Numbered from the stretch's first letter, positions 25,753 through 35,107 are shown. The stretch is DNA of 64,000 nucleotides from Vibrio harveyi NBRC 15634 = ATCC 14126 = KCTC 12724 (GCF_001591145.1 NZ_BCUF01000002.1:1-64000), one strand, 5' to 3'. Numbers and translations are program-made. Notes: a model not told the origin generated them from the letters alone.

Positions 25753-28059
25753 ATGTGTACAAAACATCAAGGTTGCCAATCTGGCAAAATCAAATCTGCG
25801 GTGGCGGTAGGTGCAAACGACTCTTGCTGCGCACCGGCAAAACCAACTCTCAATATCACGCAAGCGAGCGTGGTCGGCTCAGAAGGCTCTTGCTGCAGTA
25901 GCGGCGGCTGTAGCTCAGAGTCTGCCGAAGACGAAGGTCCTGCCGAACCCCTCGAATCCTCCATTCGTCATAGCTGGTTAGTGTCTGGTATGGACTGTCC
26001 TTCTTGTGCCCAAAAGCTAGAGAAGGCGATTACCTCTGTAGAAGGGGTTACCAACGCTAAAGTACTATTCGCAACCGAAAAATTGGTCGTCGATTTTGAT
26101 AACCGTGCCGTCGCGGCTGTAATTGAGCAGGTCTCTCAACAAACTGGTTTTCCATTAACTTCTACCGATGCACCAAAGCCAAAAGCAGAAAAGAAAGGTT
26201 GGTTAGGCATTGTTAAAGACAATGTACAAATCCTATCGATCGCAGGTGCAATGGCGTTTGCTGGCATCATTTCTGATTTCAACCCAACGTTAAGTACTTG
26301 GCTGTTTACCTTAACCTGTTTGCTTGGTTTGTATCCGGTTGCAATGAAAGCGGTGAAATTGGCTCGTAGTGGCACTCCGTTTGCGATTGAAACATTAATG
26401 AGTGTCGCAGCATTAGGTGCACTTTACCTTGGCGAAACTGCTGAAGCAGCGATGGTGCTATTGCTTTTCCTTATTGGTGAAAAGTTAGAAGCATACGCAT
26501 CATCTCGTGCTCGCAGTGGTGTTCAGGCATTGATGGACTTAGTGCCTGAAAATACGACACTAATTGTGGACGGCGAACGTCAAGAAGTGCCAGCGTCACA
26601 GCTTCAGCCAGGTGACATTATTGAAGTCGCTCCTGGTGGTCGTATGCCTGCTGACGGTCTACTTGTGACCCAAGCAGCAAGCTTTGATGAGAGCGCACTA
26701 ACCGGTGAATCCGTTCCAGTTGAACATGCTGAAGGTGGAAAAATCATGGCGGGTGCCGTGGTTGTCGACAAAGTCGTGCAAGTGAAAGTGACGTCTCGCC
26801 AAGGTGAAAACGCGATCGACCGTATTCTGCATTTGATTGAAGAAGCAGAGTCACGCAAAGCACCGCTTGAACGCTTCCTAGATAAATTCAGTCGTTGGTA
26901 CACACCGCTGATGATGCTTGTCTCTCTATTAGTCATCATCACACCGCCATTGCTGTTTGCACAACCTTGGGAGACATGGGTATACCGCGGTTTAGCATTG
27001 TTATTGATAGCATGTCCATGTGCTTTGGTTATCTCTACTCCTGCAGCGATTACCTCAGGTTTAGCCGCGGCAGCAAAACGAGGTGCCTTGATCAAAGGCG
27101 GTGCAGCGTTGGAACTGTTGGGACGTGTTGAATCTGTCGCGTTCGACAAAACAGGTACTTTAACACAAGGTAAACCGCAAGTGACTGACGTGGTTCCATT
27201 CGATGTAACAGAAGAGCAGCTATTAAGCTTAACGGCGTCGATTGAGATTGGCTCAAGTCACCCACTAGCGTTATCGCTGGTAAGTAAAGCGCAAGAGCAA
27301 GGCATCAATATTCCTGAAGCGGCAGATAAAACTGCGCAGGTTGGTTCTGGTGTGACAGGTGTGGTTGAAGGGAAGTTGGTTCAAGTCATCGCACCATCGA
27401 AAGCAGACTTCCCAATCTCGCAACAGGTTGAGCAACAAGTGGTTGAGTTAGAAGGGCAGGGTAAAACGGTCGTTATTGCTCGTCATGATCATGAAGTCAT
27501 TGGTTTGATCGCATGGCAAGACACGCTTCGCCAAGACGCCCAGCAAGCGGTTGCTGCACTGAAGAAACTTGGTATTTCATCAGTCATGTTAACCGGTGAT
27601 AACCCACGTAGTGCAGAAGCTATTGCTAACCAGATTGGTCTTGATTACAAAGCCAGTCTGTTACCAGCGGATAAAGTGCACTATGTGGAAGAGATATCAG
27701 CGCAACACACTGTCGCGATGGTCGGAGATGGTATTAACGATGCACCGGCGATGAAAGCATCCAGCATCGGTATCGCCATGGGTGGTGGTACGGATGTTGC
27801 GCTAGAAACCGCAGATGCGGCCCTGACTCACAACCGCTTGGTTGAATTGCCTGCGATGATTGAGCTATCACGTGCGACGCTCAATAATATTCGTCAGAAC
27901 GTAGCGTTGGCTTTAGGCTTGAAAGGCGTGTTCTTGGTGACAAGCTTACTCGGTATTACCGGGTTATGGGTTGCGGTATTAGCCGACAGCGGGGCTACTG
28001 CCTTGGTGACTTTGAACGCTCTAAGACTATTACGCTTTGAAACTAAGCAAGTAAAATAA
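25753..28059 (+). CDS. zntA: Zn/Cd/Pb-exporting P-type ATPase (ZntA type, P1B)
   Basis: This 768-residue pump has a Cys-rich N-terminal tail with CC pairs and a CSSGGC-type cluster (residues 1-60). One HMA domain follows with GMDCPSC (79-85), then TM helices, an actuator TGES, TM6 CPC (421-423, IACPCALV), phosphorylation Asp465 in FDKTGTLT, the SSHPLA metal-ATPase histidine motif and GDGINDAPA. Together these show a P1B pump; the membrane Cys-Pro-Cys and the ZntR-like operator favour Zn2+/Cd2+/Pb2+ over Cu+. It exports toxic divalent metals from the cytoplasm. The extra Cys tail may bind metal. GGAAAG precedes the ATG. Cu+ transport cannot be fully ruled out. Confidence 0.9.
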   Translation: MCTKHQGCQSGKIKSAVAVGANDSCCAPAKPTLNITQASVVGSEGSCCSSGGCSSESAEDEGPAEPLESSIRHSWLVSGMDCPSCAQKLEKAITSVEGVTNAKVLFATEKLVVDFDNRAVAAVIEQVSQQTGFPLTSTDAPKPKAEKKGWLGIVKDNVQILSIAGAMAFAGIISDFNPTLSTWLFTLTCLLGLYPVAMKAVKLARSGTPFAIETLMSVAALGALYLGETAEAAMVLLLFLIGEKLEAYASSRARSGVQALMDLVPENTTLIVDGERQEVPASQLQPGDIIEVAPGGRMPADGLLVTQAASFDESALTGESVPVEHAEGGKIMAGAVVVDKVVQVKVTSRQGENAIDRILHLIEEAESRKAPLERFLDKFSRWYTPLMMLVSLLVIITPPLLFAQPWETWVYRGLALLLIACPCALVISTPAAITSGLAAAAKRGALIKGGAALELLGRVESVAFDKTGTLTQGKPQVTDVVPFDVTEEQLLSLTASIEIGSSHPLALSLVSKAQEQGINIPEAADKTAQVGSGVTGVVEGKLVQVIAPSKADFPISQQVEQQVVELEGQGKTVVIARHDHEVIGLIAWQDTLRQDAQQAVAALKKLGISSVMLTGDNPRSAEAIANQIGLDYKASLLPADKVHYVEEISAQHTVAMVGDGINDAPAMKASSIGIAMGGGTDVALETADAALTHNRLVELPAMIELSRATLNNIRQNVALALGLKGVFLVTSLLGITGLWVAVLADSGATALVTLNALRLLRFETKQVK

Positions 28060-28081
28060 TCATAAACGTGTATTAAGAATT

Positions 28082-28112
28082 AGCCTGAGGCGGAGACGTC
28101 TCAGGCTTTTTT
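28082..28112 (+). terminator. Terminator of zntA
   Basis: The stem AGCCTGAG / CTCAGGCT with an inner GAC/GTC pairing is followed by a T-run. Confidence 0.8.
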
Positions 28113-28253
28113 ATATCTGTTAATCGAGATGGTCTTAGTGATGGTTTCGTTTGGTGAATCACTGATTACTATGCAATGAAATGATCTTTTGGTCTGTAAA
28201 GTGTGATCCAAACCGTTTTTATTTGAAAGTGTAGATTTATTACATTGTTTCAT

Positions 28254-28269
28254 TGTGATTATGATCACT
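28254..28269. promoter_or_regulatory. CRP site upstream of udp
   Basis: TGTGATTATGATCACT fits the CRP consensus TGTGA-N6-TCACA with one mismatch. It lies about 100 bp before the udp start. In enterobacteria udp is controlled by CRP and CytR, so catabolite control is likely here too. No CytR box was searched for. Confidence 0.65.
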
Positions 28270-28364
28270 CAATGTTGGTAAAAGGTTCGCTACAGTGCAT
28301 CTGTACCCAACAACTTATTAATGAGCTTATTGTTTACAAAATAAGCCACAACAAGGAGCGACTT

Positions 28365-29123
28365 ATGTCTCAAGCTGTATTCCATTTAGGTGTTACTGAA
28401 GCTGATCTTAATGGTGCTACTCTAGCAATCATTCCAGGCGATCCAGCACGCGTACAAAAAATCGCAGAAGAAATGGAAAACCCAGTATTTCTAGCAAGTC
28501 ACCGTGAATACACGCTATACCGTGCAGAGCTAGACGGTAAACCTGTTGTGGTTTGTTCTACAGGTATCGGTGGTCCATCTACTTCTATTGCAGTAGAAGA
28601 GCTAGCGCAACTTGGTGTTCGTACTTTCCTACGCGTTGGTACTACCGGCGCAATCCAACCACACGTAAACGTAGGTGACATGATCGTTACGACAGGTTCT
28701 GTTCGTCTAGATGGCGCGAGCCTACACTTTGCTCCAATGGAGTTCCCAGCAGTAGCAGATTTCGAAATCGCAACAGCAATGAAAGCTGCAGTTGAAGAGT
28801 CTGGTGCAACAGTTCATATGGGTGTGACTGCTTCAAGTGACACTTTCTACCCAGGTCAAGAGCGTTACGATACTTTCTCTGGTCGTGTTGTTAAGCGTTT
28901 CCAAGGTTCTATGCAAGAGTGGCAAGACATGGGCGTTCTGAACTTCGAAATGGAGTCAGCAACATTGCTAACCATGTGTGCAAGCTCTGACCTGAAAGCA
29001 GGTTGTGTGGCGGGTGTAATCATCAACCGTACACAAAAAGAGATTCCAGATCATTCAACTCTGAAAGAAACGGAAGCTCGCTCAATTAAAGTTGTAGTAG
29101 AAGCCGCTCGTAAGATGCTTTAA
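28365..29123 (+). CDS. udp: Uridine phosphorylase
   Basis: This 252-residue enzyme splits uridine with phosphate into uracil and ribose-1-phosphate in pyrimidine salvage. Family blocks are IIPGDPARV (phosphate loop), [43 protein letters not shown] (uracil recognition) and [13 protein letters not shown] (ribose-binding Met/Glu). The start is ATG 28365 with AAGGAG eight bases upstream. An open frame extending 40 codons further upstream would read through the CRP site and is not used. The gene is monocistronic and is followed by a strong terminator. Confidence 0.95.
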   Translation: MSQAVFHLGVTEADLNGATLAIIPGDPARVQKIAEEMENPVFLASHREYTLYRAELDGKPVVVCSTGIGGPSTSIAVEELAQLGVRTFLRVGTTGAIQPHVNVGDMIVTTGSVRLDGASLHFAPMEFPAVADFEIATAMKAAVEESGATVHMGVTASSDTFYPGQERYDTFSGRVVKRFQGSMQEWQDMGVLNFEMESATLLTMCASSDLKAGCVAGVIINRTQKEIPDHSTLKETEARSIKVVVEAARKML

Positions 29124-29155
29124 GTACAACATTAGTTGGCATTTAAACAAACGGG

Positions 29156-29185
29156 AAAAACCAGAGGTTCGCCTCTGGTTTTTCT
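29156..29185 (+). terminator. Terminator of udp
   Basis: The stem AAAAACCAGAGG / CCTCTGGTTTTT with a TTCG tetraloop is an ideal intrinsic terminator. Confidence 0.88.
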
Positions 29186-29231
29186 ATCTGTTCGTTTTGT
29201 TTGGGTGCAACAACTTTAAACCTGACGCAAT

Positions 29232-29257
29232 AAAAAAAAGCAGCCGAGAGGGCTGCT
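29232..29257 (-). terminator. Terminator of the CARF nuclease gene
   Basis: The stem AGCAGCC / GGCTGCT has a 5-nt loop. On the minus strand it is followed by eight T's. It lies 29 bp past the stop of the DUF1887 gene. Confidence 0.78.
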
Positions 29258-29285
29258 TTCCCATTTTTTGATTGGAGGTTAAAAA

Positions 29286-30446
29286 CTAGATTTCGTCAGA
29301 ACCGCCAGCGGCTTCAAACCATGCAGAAAGGTGAGTTTTGAGATCTTTGAGTTCATCAGGACCGATCAGTGCCAAACCTAAATCTTCTGCACGAGTGATG
29401 TCATTATGGCGCAGTGGGCGGAAGCTCACCAACATCGCTCTTGCTTGTAGACCGCCAAGAAGATCACGCAGCGATTCAAGTTTGTAGAGCGTGTCATCGC
29501 CATCGTCACGCATGCCTTTGGTTTTACATTCGATGATGTGAAGCTTGTTGTTCACCACCGTTGCCACGTCAAGCTCATTACGAACTTCACTTTCACCGAG
29601 TTTGCGATAAACCTGCACGTTCAACGAACGGTCTTGAATGGTCGGCATGGTGTCTTGAATTTGTTTAACGGTGCTGTGAACCAGAGTTTCTAACCACTCA
29701 CCATTTGAGAAGCGGCGTGCATCTTCGTCAGCAAACGTCAGTACGCCGTTTTCGTAAGTGGCGATTTGCGCTTCGACCAAGTCGGTCAACAACATGTTCA
29801 GTTCACGGTAGCCTTGTTGTTTCTCAGAAAGCTCAACATCTAGCTTTTGCTCTTTACGACACGTTGTTGCAAGGTAGTTTAGTGTAGCAAGACCAGGACC
29901 AAGCTCTAACGCGTTAGACGCCCAGCGCTCGCCAAGTTCATACAGCTTTTGGTCAAGTTGAGGAGGAAGGTCTACGTGGTGGAATTCACCGCGCGCACCG
30001 AAAATTGTAAGGTAGTCAGAAATCGTAATGTGGTCTTCTACTTGCGTGTCTTCTTTGCCATCTGGGTAAAGCCAGCATAATTTGTCACTGTTTGGCTCTA
30101 CAACGAAGATTGGCCAGCGATAAGTACGGAAGACTTCGTACACGGAAAGCAGACGGTGACGAAGACCACAGCTTGCATTGAGTTTAACTTCTTCGCCTCG
30201 GTCGTGGAGGTCTTTTGCCAATTTGTGGACAGATTGTTTGATCAGAGAAGTGTTTACTGCAGAAGGAATTTCAAAGAATTCGGAAGTAATTTCTCGCTGC
30301 TCTAATACTGCGCTCAGTCGCTCGTACATATCGGATTGGCTTTTGTCGCCGATGAAGACGATATGTGTACTTACAGTGCGATTATCCAAAAGAGGAGTGA
30401 CTAATCTCACTGGATCTTGGTCGATAATACCAACATGAACAGCCAT
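29286..30446 (-). CDS. DUF1887 protein: CARF-like domain fused to a PD-(D/E)XK nuclease (Card1/Can2 architecture)
   Basis: This 386-residue protein closely resembles V. cholerae VC1899, the structural founder of DUF1887. The N-terminal Rossmann-type CARF-like domain covers about 1-150; its ligand-loop region reads NASCGLRHRLL (90-100), not the usual GGT(K/R)-type CARF signature. A linker and winged-helix region follow (about 155-245). The C-terminal PD-(D/E)XK fold has E250/E253 (GEWLETLV), D293 (NELDVA) and E306-x-K308 (IIECKTKG), so the nuclease centre looks intact. In type III CRISPR systems such proteins are cyclic-oligoadenylate-activated nucleases. Here no cas gene or repeat array is in view. 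The gene is single and follows a chemoreceptor gene that has its own terminator. Its physiological trigger is unknown. Confidence 0.88.
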   Translation of the reverse strand: MAVHVGIIDQDPVRLVTPLLDNRTVSTHIVFIGDKSQSDMYERLSAVLEQREITSEFFEIPSAVNTSLIKQSVHKLAKDLHDRGEEVKLNASCGLRHRLLSVYEVFRTYRWPIFVVEPNSDKLCWLYPDGKEDTQVEDHITISDYLTIFGARGEFHHVDLPPQLDQKLYELGERWASNALELGPGLATLNYLATTCRKEQKLDVELSEKQQGYRELNMLLTDLVEAQIATYENGVLTFADEDARRFSNGEWLETLVHSTVKQIQDTMPTIQDRSLNVQVYRKLGESEVRNELDVATVVNNKLHIIECKTKGMRDDGDDTLYKLESLRDLLGGLQARAMLVSFRPLRHNDITRAEDLGLALIGPDELKDLKTHLSAWFEAAGGSDEI

Positions 30447-30532
30447 AGGTTTTCCTTCTTATTTGGCTTGCTCGAAAAGAGAAAAGAAAAGGGATGAGCA
30501 AGCCATAATAACCATATGTAGACAAGGCTCAT

Positions 30533-30568
30533 AAAAAACAAGGGTGACTTTAATAAAAAGTCACCCTT
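30533..30568 (-). terminator. Terminator of the chemoreceptor gene
   Basis: The stem AAGGGTGACTTT / AAAGTCACCCTT has a 5-nt loop. On the minus strand it runs into a T-rich tail (TGTTTTTTAT). It separates the MCP gene from the CARF nuclease gene, so the two are not a simple operon. Confidence 0.8.
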
Positions 30569-30611
30569 ATACAGTTGGTTGCAATAAATCCGCTACTTGT
30601 CGCGTTCGATT

Positions 30612-32603
30612 TTATAGCTTAAATCGATGAACCAGTTCATTTTGCTGATGCGCAAGTTGCGTCATTGATTCGCTGGTTTGCGCAATGCTAGACATCGCGT
30701 GATAGCTTTGGTCTGCAATGCTATTGATGTCTTCAATGCTGCGTGCAATATCGGCAGAAGTCTCGCTCTGCTCAGCTGCCGCCTGAGATATATGCGTGCT
30801 CATTTGGCTGATTTCGATGATCAGTGCTTGGATTTCTTCCATTGAACTGTTTGCTTTTGATGCTTGTTCCACCGACATTTCCATATCACTCATACAACTT
30901 TGAATCACCTGACTCGCGGTTTGTGAACTGGTTTGTAGGTTACTGATCATTGACTCAATCTCAGTTGTCGATTGTGTCGTCTTGGAAGCTAACACTCGAA
31001 CTTCGTCGGCAACAACTGCAAAACCACGACCTTGCTCGCCAGCACGTGCTGCCTCAATGGCCGCATTCAGTGCGAGTAGGTTGGTTTGTTCAGCAATGTT
31101 ACGAATTACATCCAGAATAGAGCCAATTTGCCCACTCATTTTCTGCAATTCAGAAACCGCAGACACTGATTCGTTTAAACGTGTCTCAAGTTGGTTGATG
31201 GTCGAGATATTGCTGTTCATCACGTTGCGTCCTTGGTCAGACGCTGTCTCAACACGTTGTACCATCTCTAGCGAGCCTTGTGCACTCTGCGCGACTTCTT
31301 GTACTGAGTGAGACATCTCAGTCATTGCTGTCGCCACATTAGCGGTTTGCTCACGTTGAGAATTCAATTGTGTTTGTGCTTGTGAAGAAGTTTGCTCGTT
31401 GGTTGATGCGGTTGTTGCTAAGTTGTCTGATGCATCGTTTAGTTTCACAAGGATGTTGTGCAGGCTATCCGCGAGCGTATTGATGTGACCGCTCACACGG
31501 CTGAATTCGTTGTTGTAACGGTTGTCGATACGTTGCGTCATATCGCCTTCTGTAAGGCCTTCCAACGCTTTTAAGATACGAGTTAGTGGTTCACGAACAC
31601 TTTGCGCGATGTGGTAGCCGATCGCTGTTGCAAAGAGAACCACAATAACAGCAATGACAATCGCTTTAGTCACGCCCGCTGAGTAGATGTCCCCAGCGTC
31701 AGCGAGAGACTCGTTCAGCTTGTCGGTTGCGGTTGTGGTGAATTGTTCAAGAATTGCCATGCTAGAGTCTACTTTTGTCGCTAGGTTAGCAATGTTGTTG
31801 TACAACGCAGATCGAGCCGATAAGTAACTGTTGTGTTGATCCAATACTCCGCCACGCATACCTACGTCGCGAGTAAACTGCTCAACGGATTCGCCGAAGG
31901 CTTTTTGCAGCTCAGGCAGTTGTGTCACAAGTCCACGGAACGCGTAGTTTAGGTGCGTGACTGCTTTACGGTTTTTTGCTACCGCTTGAGTTACGAATTC
32001 TGGGTTGGTACTTGCCAGCGCATCCGAGGTAATAACTTCAGCATCTTTTAATTTAATGAAGTAGCTTTTTGCCATCACTTTCACTGAGATGCTGGATTGA
32101 TCTGCAACGTATTCTTTAAGACCAACAGAAAGCTCTGTGTTGAGCTTTTGGAAACGACGCGATGATTTTTGCACTTCTTCTTGTGCAGAGAACATTGCTT
32201 CATAGTTGTCCATGGCTTCTTTTGCTTCGGTAAAGTAGCTCTGCTCAAGTTCTTTAAGTTGAGAAAATGGTTCGGCAAGAGAAGGGTAGATTTGACTCGC
32301 GATTTCAAGTTGACTCAATGTCCCTTCAAAGCGCTGTTGAGATTTAGCAAATTCCTGACGCATTTCATCCATGCGTTGTTTATTCTCTGTGGTCAGGAAA
32401 TCCTTAAAAGATTTATCTGCTGAAAGCAGTTCCACACTGGTCTGGTTAGATAGTGAAACAAGTGGTAGTGAAGACTTGGATACTGTCTCAAACTTACCGT
32501 GAATATCATTCATGCCCCCCATCATAATGGCAATCGTGACCGCAAACAGGACGATGATTAGCGCGAAGCCTGCATACATCCGTTTAATAACTGAACCTCG
32601 CAT
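30612..32603 (-). CDS. Methyl-accepting chemotaxis protein
   Basis: This is a 663-residue receptor. TM1 lies near 10-32, followed by a long helical periplasmic domain of about 280 residues rich in Gln, Glu and Leu (four-helix or double-bundle type, as in HBM sensors). TM2 is near 315-335, then HAMP ([22 protein letters not shown]) and a cytoplasmic signalling hairpin. The tip motif ([20 protein letters not shown], then [12 protein letters not shown]) is exact for CheA/CheW binding. The start is ATG 32603 with GAGGAAG upstream; a longer frame (37 more codons) has no support. The ligand is unknown. No C-terminal CheR-docking pentapeptide is seen. Confidence 0.92.
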   Translation of the reverse strand: MRGSVIKRMYAGFALIIVLFAVTIAIMMGGMNDIHGKFETVSKSSLPLVSLSNQTSVELLSADKSFKDFLTTENKQRMDEMRQEFAKSQQRFEGTLSQLEIASQIYPSLAEPFSQLKELEQSYFTEAKEAMDNYEAMFSAQEEVQKSSRRFQKLNTELSVGLKEYVADQSSISVKVMAKSYFIKLKDAEVITSDALASTNPEFVTQAVAKNRKAVTHLNYAFRGLVTQLPELQKAFGESVEQFTRDVGMRGGVLDQHNSYLSARSALYNNIANLATKVDSSMAILEQFTTTATDKLNESLADAGDIYSAGVTKAIVIAVIVVLFATAIGYHIAQSVREPLTRILKALEGLTEGDMTQRIDNRYNNEFSRVSGHINTLADSLHNILVKLNDASDNLATTASTNEQTSSQAQTQLNSQREQTANVATAMTEMSHSVQEVAQSAQGSLEMVQRVETASDQGRNVMNSNISTINQLETRLNESVSAVSELQKMSGQIGSILDVIRNIAEQTNLLALNAAIEAARAGEQGRGFAVVADEVRVLASKTTQSTTEIESMISNLQTSSQTASQVIQSCMSDMEMSVEQASKANSSMEEIQALIIEISQMSTHISQAAAEQSETSADIARSIEDINSIADQSYHAMSSIAQTSESMTQLAHQQNELVHRFKL

Positions 32604-32838
32604 AAGTGAGCTTCCTCTCCCAAAAATAGACAAGATAAATAAGAAATGTCTTAAAAAAGTAACAAAATTCATTGGATTGTATTGAGTTTGAGACGCACGT
32701 TTTATGACGGACACGACAAAAAAAGCTTCAACGTAACGGCTTATATTGATAATGTTAAGTGAACACTGTTTTTTATTGAGCTCGCTTTTGGCTTAGCGCA
32801 TACTAAATAGGTTACACACCTTATAAAATGGAGTACCC

Positions 32839-33189
32839 ATGGCGGAAGAAACCATCTTTAGCAAAATTATTCGCAAAGAAATCCCTGCAGATGTCCTTTA
32901 CCAAGATGATTTAGTAACGGCGTTTCGTGATATTAATCCGCGTGCACCAAGCCACATTCTTATCATTCCAAATAAGCTGATCCCGACAACTAATGACGTG
33001 GAAGCCGAAGATGAAGCGATGATGGGGCGCATGTTCACGGTTGCGAAAAAGCTGGCTAAAGAAGAAGGCATTGCAGAAGACGGTTACCGTTTGATTGTAA
33101 ACTGTAACTCACATGGCGGTCAGGAAGTCTATCATATTCATATGCATCTAGTGGGCGGTCGTCCTTTAGGTCCAATGGTATTGAGCTAA
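32839..33189 (+). CDS. hinT: HIT-family purine nucleoside phosphoramidase
   Basis: This 116-residue enzyme hydrolyses adenosine phosphoramidates. The catalytic histidine triad H99-I-H101-M-H103 is intact, and the N-terminal block [19 protein letters not shown] is typical of HinT. It heads the conserved cluster hinT-ycfL-lpoB-thiK-ycfP-ndh known from enterobacteria. A strong hairpin lies right after its stop, so the lipoprotein genes downstream may need read-through or their own promoter. TGGAG is located eight bases before the ATG. Confidence 0.95.
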   Translation: MAEETIFSKIIRKEIPADVLYQDDLVTAFRDINPRAPSHILIIPNKLIPTTNDVEAEDEAMMGRMFTVAKKLAKEEGIAEDGYRLIVNCNSHGGQEVYHIHMHLVGGRPLGPMVLS

Positions 33190-33193
33190 TCTA

Positions 33194-33230
33194 TTAGAAG
33201 TGGATGAAGCAGTTCATCCACTTCTTTATA
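33194..33230 (+). terminator. Terminator of hinT
   Basis: The 13-bp stem AGAAGTGGATGAA / TTCATCCACTTCT, with only a 4-nt loop, is followed by TTTAT. It starts 6 bp after the hinT stop codon. Confidence 0.78.
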
Positions 33231-33285
33231 CCCAAGCACTTCGGGATGTTTGGCTCAGCCAATATTTTGAAATTACTTGGGTATA
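33227..33285. repeat. Short ERIC-like repeat, 59 bp
   Basis: TATACCCAAG at one end and CTTGGGTATA at the other form an inverted repeat. The left part (CACTTCGGGATGTTTGGCTCAGC) is similar to the inverse of the right end of the 166-bp element at 16665-16830 (CCTCGAGATGCTTGGTTCCGC). It looks like an internally deleted member of the same family, inserted between hinT and the next lipoprotein gene. Confidence 0.7.
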
Positions 33286-33317
33286 TTTCTGTGAACGACA
33301 CATTTGTGGAGATAAAT

Positions 33318-34715
33318 GTGAAACATGGTGTGAAGCTATTTGGATTGATGAGCTGGGTCCTACTTGCTACGGGATGTGCGAACTTATCCGCTGGCAATCT
33401 GTTCAGTCATTACAGCGACCAAAATAAAGAAGTCTACCAAGCGGTGGTTGCTGGTGAATACGCCAAAGCTGAACAACTGCAATCAAGTGATGTAGGTGGC
33501 GAAATCCTTGGAAACTTTGAACAAGGAAGAATTTCGTTTCTTGCTGAGGATTACCCTACCAGCTTGAACTCATTAGAAGAAAGCGATCGTGCAGTTCGTA
33601 AACAACAAGATCGTGCAACCATTTCTGTTACGGAAACAGCAACCAGCGTTGGTTCTCTTGCCGTTAACGACAATCTAAATGAATATCAGCCTGCCGATTA
33701 TGAGCTCGGCTTTTTGCATTTGTACTTAGGTTTAAACTATTTGCAAAAGAATGATCTCGAAGGTGCGCTGGTAGAAATGCGCCGTGCTAACCAAGTGCAA
33801 GAAGCAGCGAAGAAAGCACGTGAAAAGGAACTAAAACGCGCAGAGAAGGATCTTAAGAGTCAAGGCATGTCGGCGAACCTAGGTAGCGTGCTTGCAAACT
33901 ACCCAGATGCGGGTAAAAAGCTAAGTTCAGTACAAAATGGCTACTTGTTCTATCTGTCGGGTCTTTTATATGAAGCGTCACGAGATTTGAATAGTGCGTA
34001 TGTAGATTACCGTCGTGCCCTTGCGGTGATGCCAAACAATAAGCAAGTGATTGAAAGCACCATGTATGCCGCAAAAAAGCTCGGCATGCGTGAAGACTTA
34101 CGTTTACTTGAAAAACGTTATGGTAAAGCACCTTCAGGGTTGGGTAAGTCGCAAGGTCGCGTGATCGTGATCGACGAACAAGGTGTTGTAGAAGCATTAC
34201 AAGGTTGGCGTATAGATTTGCCTATATATGACAGCCGAGGTGATGGTGCAATTTATTCGCTCGCATTACCTTATTACCCAAAAAGTGGAACGCAGCGTTT
34301 CGGCGATGTGGCATTGAATGGTAGCAAATTACCATCGAGCACTTTAGTTGATGTTAACTCGATGGCTCAAAACGATTTGAACGAACGTTTAACGACGATT
34401 GTTATTCGTCAGGCAATTCGTGTTTGGGCAAAAGACCGAATTCGAAAAGAAGCAGCGAAGAAAGGCGATGACGTCGGCAACATTCTTTTCAATGTTTGGA
34501 ATACATTAACTGAACAACCTGATACCAGAAGTTGGCAGACGCTCCCGGGGACGGTGAAAACGGCTTCGAAAGTGGTGAAGCCGGGCAAGCAGAATCTTAA
34601 CTTAGGTGATCAGGTGTATCAATTTGACGTGCCAGCACAACAAACCACGTTGGTTTGGGTGTCCCGTCAGGGATCGCACTCAACAGTGTGGCATAAACAA
34701 CTAGGGAGGTTGTAA
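33318..34715 (+). CDS. COG3014 family lipoprotein
   Basis: This 465-residue protein has a lipoprotein signal (MKHGVKLFGLMSWVLLATGC) and lipobox LATGC. The GTG at 33318, with GGAG upstream, is the best start. An in-frame ATG at 33204 would translate straight through the repeat element and hinT terminator, so it is rejected. The mature part begins with TPR-like helices (residues about 30-270, with LEGALVEMRRANQVQEAAKKAREKELK as a charged helix). A beta-rich C-terminal domain follows. The function is not known. It overlaps ycfL by one base (TAATG) and precedes lpoB, so it may act in penicillin-binding protein regulation or outer-membrane assembly; that is inference. Confidence 0.85.
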   Translation: MKHGVKLFGLMSWVLLATGCANLSAGNLFSHYSDQNKEVYQAVVAGEYAKAEQLQSSDVGGEILGNFEQGRISFLAEDYPTSLNSLEESDRAVRKQQDRATISVTETATSVGSLAVNDNLNEYQPADYELGFLHLYLGLNYLQKNDLEGALVEMRRANQVQEAAKKAREKELKRAEKDLKSQGMSANLGSVLANYPDAGKKLSSVQNGYLFYLSGLLYEASRDLNSAYVDYRRALAVMPNNKQVIESTMYAAKKLGMREDLRLLEKRYGKAPSGLGKSQGRVIVIDEQGVVEALQGWRIDLPIYDSRGDGAIYSLALPYYPKSGTQRFGDVALNGSKLPSSTLVDVNSMAQNDLNERLTTIVIRQAIRVWAKDRIRKEAAKKGDDVGNILFNVWNTLTEQPDTRSWQTLPGTVKTASKVVKPGKQNLNLGDQVYQFDVPAQQTTLVWVSRQGSHSTVWHKQLGRL

Positions 34716-35107
34716 TGAGAGCATGGCTTATAGGCTTAGCGGTGATCATTGGTTTAGCCGGGTGTGCTGACAACACCGCAGGTATCCGAATTGATGGTCA
34801 AACTCAAAAGGTGTTTTTTAATGACAATGTTTTGGGTAGCCGTTTGTTAGTTGACAACATCACAACGACTTACGTGGATGATCGCCCACGAGGTGTCGTG
34901 CAGTTAAGCAGTAACTACAAAGGTGACCAGCACATTCTTTATCGCTTTTATTGGTATGACAATACAGGTCTGGAAGTGAACACCAAACCTGGTCCGTGGC
35001 GCAAAATGATTGTGCGTGGATTCGAACAGGTGACTCTGTCTGAAGTGACGGTGAACCCAAACGGAACACAATTTCGCGTACAAATTCGCGAAGCAGATGA
35101 TAACTAA
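34715..35107 (+). CDS. ycfL: YcfL family lipoprotein
   Basis: This 130-residue lipoprotein starts MRAWLIGLAVIIGLAGC (lipobox LAGC), and GGGAGG lies 7 bases before the ATG. The mature domain (about 95 residues, with RPRGVVQLSSNYKGDQHILYRFYWYD) is a small beta-sandwich typical of DUF1425/YcfL. In E. coli the gene lies directly before lpoB, as here. Its function is unknown; location in the outer membrane is predicted from Ala at +2. It is translationally coupled to the upstream COG3014 gene. Confidence 0.88.
   Translation: MRAWLIGLAVIIGLAGCADNTAGIRIDGQTQKVFFNDNVLGSRLLVDNITTTYVDDRPRGVVQLSSNYKGDQHILYRFYWYDNTGLEVNTKPGPWRKMIVRGFEQVTLSEVTVNPNGTQFRVQIREADDN

Noticed and set aside
26604..27149. 181-codon open frame on the minus strand inside zntA
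   Set aside because: It is antisense to conserved ATPase motifs, has low complexity and no recognisable domain.
28245..28364. Upstream extension of udp by 40 codons
   Set aside because: It overlaps the CRP site and lacks family similarity. The strong AAGGAG before ATG 28365 fixes the start.
29286..32603. CARF nuclease and chemoreceptor as a two-gene signalling operon
   Set aside because: A strong minus-strand terminator (30533-30568) lies between them, and no domain links the two functions.
33204..33317. N-terminal extension of the COG3014 lipoprotein
   Set aside because: It would translate through the hinT terminator and the ERIC-like element and would bury the lipoprotein signal. The GTG at 33318 with GGAG upstream gives a clean lipobox protein.
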